Below are positions 1-64,000 of a stretch of 64,000 bases of DNA, one piece after another. The stretch comes from Certhia americana. Lineage: Eukaryota; Chordata; Aves; Passeriformes; Certhiidae. Every line of letters starts with the position of its first letter. Positions within the stretch are counted from its first letter, which is position 1. Location: NCBI GenBank assembly GCA_018697195.1, contig CM031857.1, positions 60,278,875 to 60,342,874 of the forward strand. The letters are read 5' to 3'. The translations under genes were made by a program, and so were the position numbers. The notes beneath the pieces are model-generated. The model was not told the origin of the DNA. It ran no database searches and saw only the letters and a list, made by a program, of their open reading frames with translations.

Positions 1-3000
1 AGCAATATATCTGCTATAACTGATAGCAAATGAATGAATGAATGGGAGACACTTGGGTAAGCAACTGAAATCCCATCTTGTGGTTAATAGGAACTGCCCC
101 CATCCTTTCCAAATAACTAGTATGTGTAAGCAATAAAAGATAAAGTGTCATCATATATCACATCTGTCAACTCATATACCAAATCCTATAAAACTAATCC
201 AAGTTTATGACCCAGTAGTTGCAAAGGAATGAAAGTAGTTCACAAATTTTGTATAAGTCTGGATGTACCAAAACAAGACAAATCTCATTTTCTGGTGCAA
301 ATATTTGAAAGCTGGCATCAATAAAAGCCTATTATAAACTTGCAGGAAAATAACAGTTTTGAAAAACTCTCAGCTATGAAACACTTAATACAGTATACAC
401 TAATATATACCAATATTCATACTCCCTACACTCCTGTATACTAGCCTAATACAGTTCATTAGGTGTAGCTGAATGCTCCCAGGAAAACAGCTTCTGTAAA
501 TCATATACAGAAGACTTGGCTTTTTGTATGGTTTACTGATCATGTATTTTCAATAGAAATTTTGATCTTCTTATATACTAGGTCACTAAATTCTCACTCC
601 AGACATACTTTGCACATTGTTTATTATATCCACACTAGAAACCTCAAAAAGTTATTCAATGAGCTGCTTATTTTTCCCCATCCCTGTTTTCTCAGCAATT
701 GCAAGAATTCCATAAGATCTCCTTCCTCACACTTGTCTTGTTCCTTCTCAAGGTAAAGTTCAAGACAATAATTTCTTTACAATTTCCAGAATTATAAACA
801 AAATTTTTACTTTTTTTTTCTTAATAAGCAACACATTGTTTGCAGCTATCAATACTTCTTAATGCAAGAAAGAAGCACTAATATTGACACTTCTACAAAG
901 CAGTAAGCTTCATATAATGGCCTTAAACTTTTGCCTTTAAATTGCACATGTCCCCCTCCAAACCACTGTGATACCTAAGGTATTATAGAGAAACTCAAGA
1001 CAGTCCTAGTCTACCAATGTGAAAATTCCTCTGACAGTGCAACATGTGTAAGTCACATGGAAATGAATATCCCAGGAGACTCAGTTTAAAGAATAATGGT
1101 GACACTCCATCCATTTTCAGTGTAAAGTGAAACTGAAGGCTGTTTCATCCAACGAGTTTGATATAGAAGGAGAAGAGGATGGAATTAACAATCTATTCTA
1201 TTGGTTTTACTGTGACAGTAGAAGAAAATAAAATCAGATAGAGTTAACATTTTATGTCACTAGGCCATTTCAGAAATGCCTGCATAGTTGCGCAGCCACA
1301 TAATGTCTCATTGAAGTAAACATACCATTTGTATTTTAGTTCAGGTAAAAAAACTTGATATAAAACAAGAAATTATTTCCACTAACCATACTTTGGTTTT
1401 CATCATAGAGCAGAACACATAATCAGGATGTCTTTCGGATTAAACTAGGCTGAAAATCAACTGTTGCACTTTAGCCCACTGACTGCCTCTAGCCTGGTCG
1501 TCAAAAACACTTATGTACACTTCGAAGATTATTAGCTCAGTACCAACTGTAGGCAGATATTCTGTTCCTATACTACATGAAATAGCATCAAACAAGTGTG
1601 GTAAAATTCTTACTTACAAACAGATGAATAAGAATAACAGGACTTGAATTTGAACAGGGCATTTCACAGCAAAATAGAAACAGAAATACCTAAATTCCAC
1701 ATGAAATTAACACAGTTCTCTCAACAACTTCATACCTAATTTAAGAATAACTACATAAAAGAATGCTAAGGTAGTAGACAGAGGCAAGTGTCACAAATTC
1801 ATTCTCACAGCTCTATCAGGAAAAATCATTATTAACTCCTTTTCCTCAATTATCTGACTAAACTTGTATATGTACTACTACTTCTTAGCATCTTGAGAAC
1901 AATATTTTTAATTTCAAGTTTTGTCCTAAAGTTAGCCAGAAAAAAAAATTGAGGCCAGACTGGAAAAAAAACAAACAAACCCACAACTTTCCACTGAAAT
2001 TATCTAAATTTTTAGTATTTAATACCCTACTTAGGGTGCAATAGAGATGATTATTAATATTAAACCATAGAGACTAAAAAAGCATAGTGTAAGTTGTATT
2101 GATTTTAAATGGTACTGTACTCAAGATACTACAGAATCATCAGATATATTATTTATTGACTCAGCTTTTCAGACAGGCAGATCCTTGAAACTGAAATAAT
2201 CATGCACTTTAGACCACAAAGATATGTTGCACAAGCATGAGCATGCACACCTGCATAAAAGGGGCAAAGTTTTCATCAGAATCGCTTGTACTACAAGAAA
2301 TTCAGATGCCCAGTATGTATGTATGTAATTGTTAAGGCTGAATGCAGAAATATGTAACCTTAAAAATTAGAAACAGGAACACATGCCACAAACACAACAG
2401 AAACACCACTGGTACTGTTACTATTGTTATTATTCTTATTACTAGTATTATTGTTGTTGTTGCTGAAAATGCTCTGAAATCCATGCACAATGCATGTTCT
2501 TGGTATTATTTCTTTACCTGTTTGCTAAGTCAATAATTGAGAAGGGAAGAGATAGAGTTCCTGTAGTAACACATGGCTTTTTTTGTGACATGTAGTTCAC
2601 AGTTATAGTCAAACTGTAAAATCCATACACTCTACCACAAGAGATGCCAAGAACTTAAGTGCTGCAACGCTGACTATCTTATGTTAACACACTGTATTTT
2701 TTTATAATCAGCATATAAGGAGATAAGTTTACATCAGTCTTGATAATGGAATTCTGAAAACAAATAATCCAAATAACTAAAATGGGAAGTTGAAGTAGAA
2801 ACCTATACATGTCAGAGAACAGGTGTACGGGTTTGAATTTTTGTCAGTGTACGGGTAATGAATTGTTCTACTTTTTAAGTAATAGTCCACAAGAAGAGTC
2901 TCACTACAAGCGAGTCCAAATGGGAACTGACTTATGAGTTAAGTTACCTGGTAGCAGCTCTTATAGATCTCACATCCAACAGCAAAGATAGGTTTTTCTC

Positions 3001-3550
3001 TCAAATACAGCATAAATCACAAGGAAACTACAAGAATGTGAAATCTGATCTATGTGGACTCTCACTATCTTTTTCTGTTGATGTCAAGTAAAGGAAAGCA
3101 TCTCAGAAGTGCCACTGACAATACATTTTGATCACCGAAGGTGTTTCATTCCTGTCACAAGCTCATAGAGAAAAACACTGCAAGCACTTCAGTTCCATAC
3201 CATCTTTAAAAGGAGCAACAGTGCTGAGGCTGTCAGACCACCTGAAAATGTTCTCATCCAAAAAGTAAAATAAAAGTAACAGTCAAGCTGACAAAAGAGA
3301 GCAAACTGGAATACCAGTCCCTGTGGATAACGTATGGCTTTCACCACTGCAGCATCAGTGAACTCCTAAGAATGCAGAGGTAAAAAGTGGGAATTCCTGA
3401 CACTTATCTTTAGACCCAGGCACTTGAAAAGCAGGAGTAAAAAATCAAATAGGGAAGGACTGATGCCTTAACAGATATTTTATCATGTTTAAAGAAGATA
3501 AGAGCATCCTTCTCAGTTTGAAAAGGATGGCCAACATCTAGAGAAATCTA

Positions 3551-3607
3551 GTATATATACATACATATATATAAGTATATGTATGTATGTATATGTATAT
3601 GTATGTG
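3551..3607. repeat. TA/TATG microsatellite
   Basis: Imperfect tatatac/catacat/gtatgtatg tract of about 57 bp. Confidence 0.9.
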
Positions 3608-6600
3608 CAGTTACTCTGCTCCTCCAGCCTCAATTATAAACAGCTTGCATTTGAACTACTGACTAATTTTCTTGCAAATCCAATATTTTCCTAAAGAATA
3701 TTCAGGCCAGAATAGAAGGCAGTGTATTGTAAGTGACATGGGGACAGCGTCTATCAATTACCTCCTAGCTGCACACAGGCAGCCTTCTCTTCCCTTGTGG
3801 ATGTCAGTGCACTGATTCACAGTGCAGAAAATCCCTGGTACTGTTTTGGATTGCATTATGTTCAACAAGGATGGCCCAGCAAGGTCAGTGAGCAGATCTC
3901 AGAATTGCCAATGGGGGCTACAACACAGCTGTCAAAATAAGCTGAGCTTACAGTCTTCATGCTGAAATTCACAGGGAGGGTAAGTTCTGTGAAAAGCAAG
4001 TAGTCTCTTTTTTTTGTCTTATCCAAAAAATACAATTTGATGTACTGACATCTTGATCAGTATGGAATGCAGACAGTTTTTTTTTTCTCCAAGTTGAAAC
4101 CAGACAATATGTTCCTAAAAAGGAATCTTCCAAAAAGGGGAGGGTCCGAATTTCCCAAATTCTTCTATTTTTAGCAGGCCTAACAGATGTCTAAAGGGTC
4201 TTTTCATTAAAAGACACATATGGAGCAGATGCCACTAGACTAAAAAGCTTTCCTCGTGGGTAACAAGTCAAGAATTTAAGATAGGTAAAAATCCTCTGTA
4301 AAACCTCTAATCCATACAGGTAGTAAAAATAAATAAATTAACACCAGAAATCAAGGGCAGATGTCACTGAGGAATTTAAAATCAAATACAGTATCAAACC
4401 AAATGGAAAAAAGTTTCTAAAAGTAAATCAGATGTAATTGTATTCCAGATTGAAAAATTTGATAAGCCTGACTTTAAAATAAATGCCTCATTTTCTGTCT
4501 AGCTACTATTCCTACTAGAATCCACCTCCTAATGAAAAGTTTACTATAAGAAATATCCCAAAACAGAGGTCATGAAGACACATGATCAAGGTCTGGATAG
4601 GAATGTCTCAAAATCATGACAGCAAGTGTAGTACTGCCCATCAGGTTGAACCATCATAACAACTCCCACATAAAAATGGAATTTGATGTTACATAGCTAG
4701 TAGCTGATTCTGATGTCTCTGATGTGACAGACGTGACCCATTTCAAAAAAGTTCAGGCCTCCAACAATTCATATCTGGTATTATCTTCTTTATGGACCCA
4801 ACAAGGTGTATCCCAGTTAATTTCCTAAGAAGGAAGATATGTGTCCATGATCATGCCAGTACTGCTAAGGAAAAAACATTCTGCTCCATTAGAGCTTGTG
4901 TAGCCCTGTCAATAGTGAATTCAGTAAAGACTGGGGAATTTTTATCCATATGGTTATTTGGTGTATTTGAAACCACAGTTAATCTGTGGAAAAAAACTGT
5001 CTAGCATGTCACATAAGTGAATGCTGAAGAAGACAGTTTGCATGTCTTGGAGAAAGTTCCTCAGTTCTACAAAATTATCACAAAAGCAAATCCTATAGCA
5101 CTTGGAGATCCATTGAGCTCTAAAGTCTGAAGCTGGAACAGGAGAAATATCTGCATATTAATTTCAGTCTCTAGGGATTTAAGAAGTATTGACTACCCTA
5201 CACTAGCCAGTCATTTGGATACCTAACTCAATTTGGATGGCTAAATTCCAAGAAATCCTTGACGGTGCTGAGTCAAAACAGCAGGATAATGGTCCTTAAC
5301 ACAGAAGTGTTTTCCTCATGAGATGAACATTAGAGGGTTGCTTACATTACTAGTGAAGAAAAACATCAAATCAGATCCAGGACAGGCTTTTGACAGAATA
5401 TGCAGAGTGAATGGCTGGAAGAAAAGATGGGAACCCTTCAGAGAAATAACATTCCTGCTCTGAAGCTGTAGTGATATTGGCCAAGAAGAAAACTGAGATA
5501 GCCTGTGTGTGTGCTAGGATTAACAAGCACCCACTTAGCCATCTGAATTAATATCAGACAACAGTTAGACAAAAAATTTTAAACTGTTCTTTTGATTAAC
5601 TACCCAAAATAGTTTTACTGGATAAAACTGAGCTAAGAGTAAGACCGGCTGGTACTGAAGCATTTACAGGAGCACTCATCTATAAAATGGCATTACAATC
5701 TTTCACTGATGCAAAGGAAGTAATATAAGGCAATCCAATGGTATTTGCAAATGGTCAGGTCAGTGCAGATCATTGATGATGGCCATTTTCAGAAGGTATT
5801 TCTGGAGCTTTGCTCTCCACCCTTACCTAGGTTCAAGGCTTGAAATACATCAACATTACAGGAGTTAAGCATGTTCTCCTTCTCAACAACATAGGTTACT
5901 TCACTGGAATTTGTCATAAAGATTTTTTTAACTCTCACAGATGGAATATAATAGAAAGTTAATTTTTGGCAACACTCCTGGAAAGGTTGGAAATACTTAT
6001 AGAGAACATTGACAAGGCAAAACAGCAACCACACATGACATCTAGAAGACACAGAAGATAAGGTTTCCAGATAGGAATTAACACAATCAAAATATCTCAC
6101 AGCCCAGATGCACCTCAGCACTTCAGAATTTTAAACAGACTGAAATGTCACTAGGTATGGCTGTATCCAAGCATCAAATATTATAAAAGGAAGAGCACAT
6201 CTCTGCAGAAACAGTGATAGTATGATATTTTCCAAACAGTGAAAAAACATTAATACATTTTGAGTTATCGTCAATGAGAACATACAGGTGAAACTATCAG
6301 TTGAATATGGAATTGATCAATTTAAGTGTCTGCTGAATTATTTAAGACAAACTAGCCTTCATCAGGCCTCACTCTAATCTTCAATTTACTCTAGTGAAAT
6401 CTTTTCCTTTGGTACGAACTCATTAAAAACACATCCATCAGTGAACAAGCTGTGAAGCCACATGAGGACTGCTTGCCAAATTCTATTTGGGTTAGCTGTC
6501 AGTGAATTTCACAAGGTCTGAACATTAATTATTTCTGAAACAATATTTTGTAATTCCCTCAATTTTATCTTTGAGAAAATATAAGTGATCAAGGAAAAAT

Positions 6601-6804
6601 CTGTTTCCCTTTTCTTACTGCCAGACAATATGGGAACATCTTTCCAATGTCTCAGATTAAAGAAAAGAAAGACAGCAGGAGCTATCACATGTCGTTCTTG
6701 AGACAATATTGTAAGAATGCTAGTACACTTGCCTTCACCTGAGGTCAAATGTCTACTAACAGCATCCTATCAAGCATTAGAAACTTTTTACATTAGAAGT
6801 TTCT

Positions 6805-7423
6805 ATAAAAAACATCAAAACTTTAATTTTTTAAATGGAAGCGCATTTATGGATTTCAAACCATATAATAAATTTAATGTGGCCCGGGACCATTTTCTAC
6901 CACTAAGAATTACAGGCACTGATGAAGCTACATACACTCATAGAATCTTTTGTGTCAGAAGGAATCTTAAAGATCATCTAGTTCCAACTCCCCTGCCATG
7001 GACAGGGACACCTTCCACTAGACCAGGTTGCTCGGAGCATCTTTCAACCTTGCTTTGAAAATTTCCAGGGATGGGGCCTCCACATTCTCTGGGCAACCTG
7101 TTCTAGTTGTCGCATGCTGGAATTCATTACTGGATTCAGCTCTATGCTTGCAGCATTATCAATTCAGAACTACTGTTTGGAGTGGTTCCTAATGCAACCA
7201 AACATTGCCATACGCTTGTGTGCCTTCTTAAAAATGCCCTTAAATGTCAGACCTAGAGGTGCAAGGATGTCTGATAAAGAGCACCAAAACTGTGATTTCT
7301 TAAATGGAATTGTATTTATGGATATCAAACCATATAATAAATTTAATGTGGTCTAGGACTACTTTACCCCACAAAGACTTAGAGGCACTATAAATAAAGA
7401 AGTGTACATCAAATCACAGAATG
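6805..7423. repeat. Two direct copies of a ~115-bp unit flanking a CR1
   Basis: Copy 1 (about 6805-6937) and copy 2 (about 7271-7423) share tcaaaac...ttaaatgga...tttatggat and a 25-bp identical core (aaaccatataataaatttaa plus tgtgg), then ...ggcact. Offset is about 465 bp. The CR1 at 6938-7112 and about 155 bp of other sequence lie between them. Each copy ends next to a (c)atagaat/cacagaat CR1-like terminus. Confidence 0.8.
6938..7112 (-). mobile_element. CR1 LINE 3'-end fragment
   Basis: The plus strand reads tcatagaatcttttgtg, then atcatctagttccaactccc, ccttccactagaccaggttg and gatggggcctccaca, the reversed 3' end of CR1. It is short, 5'-truncated, and set between two copies of a local duplication. 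Confidence 0.9.
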
Positions 7424-7974
7424 GAATTCTATGAGAATTCAGAACATTCAAGTTTTGAACAGCTGGAAGATGCTTGTACCTGGCTTCCTTATGAATAATA
7501 TATGGACCAGTGGTATGGTAATAGTTCAGTAAAAATCCATTAAACAAAATACTGCATTTAAAGTATCAGTGATGATCAATAAATCTAACTAGTATTATTA
7601 TATCAACTTAACTGAAAACAAGTGAGATTAACATTACTAAATTATCTACTCCTTCAACATTTATTTGATACAAAGACAGACACTATATCAAAAAATTAGG
7701 AAAAAATATTGTCTAAAACAATACTTTTTTCTTAGTAGGAGAGAACTACCTGCAAAACAAATTGACATTGCTAAAAGTCATAAAGCAACATAATATTTAT
7801 ATTGGCCATTGAAGAAAGAACCAGGTAGAAAATGTAAAAACCACCAAAACACAACTTTCTCTCAACATTTACCAAGATGAACATCTAGATGAAACCCCAT
7901 TCATATCCAGTGGGTTTCATATTGCACAAAGATAATCTTCATCATTATCAAGTTTTATAGAAGATTCAGCAAGA

Positions 7975-8078
7975 CAAGGTTGTGGGTTTAATCCCTGTAT
8001 GGGCTATTCCCTTAAGAGTTGGACTTAATGGTCCTTGTGGATCCCCTCCAACTGAGTATATCATGTGATTCTGTGCCA
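7975..8078 (+). mobile_element. tRNA-Ile-derived SINE fragment with CR1-like tail (TguSINE1-like)
   Basis: The stretch caaggttgtgggtttaatcc / ctgtatgggcta matches the T-arm and acceptor 3' part of tRNA-Ile (CCAAGGTYGYGGGTTCGAATCC pattern). It is followed by gagttggacttaatggtcct ... tccaactgag ... gtgattctgtg, a CR1 3' tail. This head-tail combination is that of the passerine SINE TguSINE1, mobilised by CR1, as I remember it. The A box and 5' half are lost or too diverged to place. Confidence 0.72.
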
Positions 8079-10664
8079 ATCAGTGAAAACACCAAAAAAA
8101 TAATATGAAGCTTAAGGAATTTTTAAAAAATTTTGGAGGTAGTTAACTGCAGTAAGTAAAACCAAGTACAAAACAAGAACTATGGTAAAACCAAATGCAA
8201 TTGAGTATTTATTGTTCCTCAAACAGAATACTACTTCATCATGAATTTGAGCAAGGAAATACAACGTTCAATGTAACACCAAGTTAAGGCAACAATAGTA
8301 AACTAAATTCTTAGTAAGATGAACAAGATTAATATAATTTTCATGAAATAGTTAATGAATCTGTGCAAGCCCCTCCCTGTCCCACTCCCCCCTCAACCCC
8401 AAAACAAAAAAGATAAGCTCCACAGTAACAGGTGATAATATCTGTGCTCTGAGACATCGGCCTGGAGTAAGTGAAAGAAAGAACCTAGTGGAAAATAAAG
8501 TAGTTTATCTAAAGAAAAACCAGAGTCTGGAAGAGAAGATAAGGGCCATAAAGTATTTATTTTATACTTACTGCTGAATGAACAGGAAATATAAAAATGA
8601 TAAATAACTTAAAAAAGAGAAGGCAGGAACCACAAAAGCAACTCATAGGGTCAATACAAAGAAAAAATATCCTCACAACCATATGACAAAAACACAAACT
8701 AAACCCCAAAACCTCAAGCCACACTCACGAAGTGAACCTGAACTGTTTAGAGTCAAGCCCTCATGGTCTTTAAGCCAATAACAAAAGTTAATTAACTTTG
8801 CTTGAAACATACAATACTGTAACAGTCACGTAAGCCAATATATCACTAAGCATCTTGCTGTTTCTTTCAGAGTATCAAATCTTGAATCTCAATTTAAAGC
8901 CTGAAAGATAATGGTTTTCCATGATAAAAAAAAATAAAATTATCACACAAGTAGTAATTAATGTTTTTATTTGCTATTAGGCTCTTCCTTAGGAGTCAAA
9001 TAGCTTATTGTTTTTTAATCACAACTTTGGAGCAAATTAAGACAGAATCTCCTAATTCTCTGAAAAAATATAACTATAAAACATTACTCATCTAAAAGAC
9101 TTGAAGTCTTGCATTTTTTATTCAAGTTTGATTCTTCTCATTTAAAACAGACAGCAAAAAATGAGGCCTAAACCAACATTTTTAAGGAAAAATAAGCAAA
9201 ATCAACCAAATCAGCAATAATGTGGAAATTCACATTAGCATCAACAGAGGCTTCCTAAAAAATTAGTAGAATTTCTCAGCCTTCTTCCTGGCCAACAATA
9301 AAATAAAAGTTATAAGAGAGACAGATAGAACTTGAAGAACTTTGATAAAAAGTAAATGGATACGATTCCATATTCAAAGAGTAAAAAAAGTACTTATTCA
9401 AATTTTCCTCCACTGAAACATGTTTCATGTATGAAACAATGAAAAATGTTTCATGTAATAAACATTGTAGCTTGTTCTATGAAATCCACTCTACCACATG
9501 CATAGAAGGTGTGACACCACAGAAACTGTGTTTATGATGGGGTTTGGTCTTGTTCGTGGGCTTTGTTTTTTAATGTTTTGAATGAAAAAACAGGAAAAGC
9601 ATGGACATTTCCAGTAAGAAAAAAACATTCAGTAAGAAAAGCATTTTTCAGTAAGAAACTGCTTGTTCTTTCAGAAAAGAAGCTCCACAAATTTTTGAGA
9701 TATAAGAACTCTTATCATTTTGTCCATTTATTTTATTTTTCTGAGTTATCACATTGCCTCAACGTTTTAAGACAAATTTATCGGAAAAGTTGGGCCAGAT
9801 GCAGTAAAACTCGACCTGCACTGTTACTGGTCTAGCTCTTCTCATCAACTGACAGTTCCATCTAACTGAATAAGTATTATTCCCTCACGGGAAATTCCCT
9901 CAGATAAGAAAATCTTAGCAATAACCACCTTAGGTTGAAACTCCAGGAATGGACAAGAAAAATCAGACTTGTATAGATATATGAACCAGGAAACTACATA
10001 GCATTACTTTGAGTTTGTCTGGATGAAGCAATCACCAAATATGAATTTTGAGCTATACAGAAATTAGATGCAAATGGTATTTCCACAAAAAGCATCAACT
10101 GTCACCCATTGAACTAGCATTTTCTTTTTTTTACTTCCAGTCTTCCTTTGTGAATTCAACCTGGAAGATATTACAAACACATATTTCCAGGGGGAAGGGA
10201 AAAGTGATTAGGTGTACTCTTGACAGAACACGGTATAAAACATAAGCAGCAGGAGGCAGAATAGGTTAACATGATCACTATGACATTATTTTCTTCTCAT
10301 TTACGTGGAGAATAGAAAGAAAAACGTAAGTGTAGAAAACTTCAGTGAAAAAGGTAAGATTTATTAATGCAAACAAAAGTAAGGCCAAATTATTTTAGTT
10401 ATGGAAATACAAAACTTGCTCTGTGAAGCTTTGCCTAAGAAAATACCAATGTTTTTATGGTTTTGTTTCTTTTGCAAAAGTAAATTACTTTTTTAAACTA
10501 AGAGAATACAAAATCATTCCAGCAACAATATTTCAATATTCAGGCCTTCCAAGTCCATGGATATGTACAACAAAAGTCCAATTGAAAGTACTCTTCTTCT
10601 GGTCTGGAACCTCTTCACTTTTAGGAAGAAGCAACTGTCACTTTTCTTCTATAATATATTATTA

Positions 10665-64000
<53,336 letters not shown>

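Noticed and set aside
5789..6121. Minus-strand open frame of 110 codons, considered as old retroviral or gene sequence
   Set aside because: No family motif recognised, no neighbouring LTR or gag/pol-like sequence.
7980..8015. tRNA-Ile gene
   Set aside because: Only the T-arm/acceptor part is present, with substitutions in the B box (GGTTTAATCC), and a CR1-like tail follows. It is a SINE remnant, not a tRNA.

Overview
This is vertebrate nuclear DNA from a bird, probably a songbird. It is AT-rich, intron-dominated, and carries chicken-repeat-1 (CR1) retrotransposon pieces in both orientations, avian-type endogenous retrovirus LTRs, and a fragment at about 7.98-8.08 kb that looks like a tRNA-Ile-derived SINE with a CR1-like tail. 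That last arrangement matches the passerine TguSINE1 family as I remember it.

The only gene I can support is a central slice of DIAPH3 (diaphanous-related formin 3, mDia2), on the minus strand. Eleven coding exons lie between 59121 and 10722. Joined in order they give 1380 nt, exactly 460 codons, in one frame throughout, and they align without gaps to the vertebrate DIAPH3 family as remembered. They encode the distal part of the armadillo-like FH3/DID regulatory region and the dimerisation/coiled-coil segment (59121-55406), the whole proline-rich FH1 region (exon 53094-52759), and the first part of the actin-nucleating FH2 domain (51738-10722). The 5' exons lie above 64000. The rest of FH2 and the DAD tail lie below position 1. 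No start codon, stop codon or promoter of the gene is in the window.

Layout from high to low coordinates: 64000-59122 is intron with one CR1. 59121-51624 is a compact cluster of eight exons. 51623-18780 is a single 32.8-kb intron inside FH2 with scattered CR1 and LTR pieces. 18779-17640 holds two FH2 exons. 17639-10824 is an intron holding two abutting LTRs and a CR1. 10823-10722 is the last exon seen. 10721-1 is intron.

The most striking feature is the intron 58465-57753. It does not fit GT-AG rules but fits a U12-type AT-AC intron: ATATCCTTTT at the donor, TCCTTAAC as branch site, and AC at the acceptor. Splicing it this way restores the D-E residues expected in the protein. A CR1 copy fills about three quarters of it and begins within roughly 10-25 nt of the donor. 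No bacterial-style system, CRISPR array or novel protein-coding system is visible.
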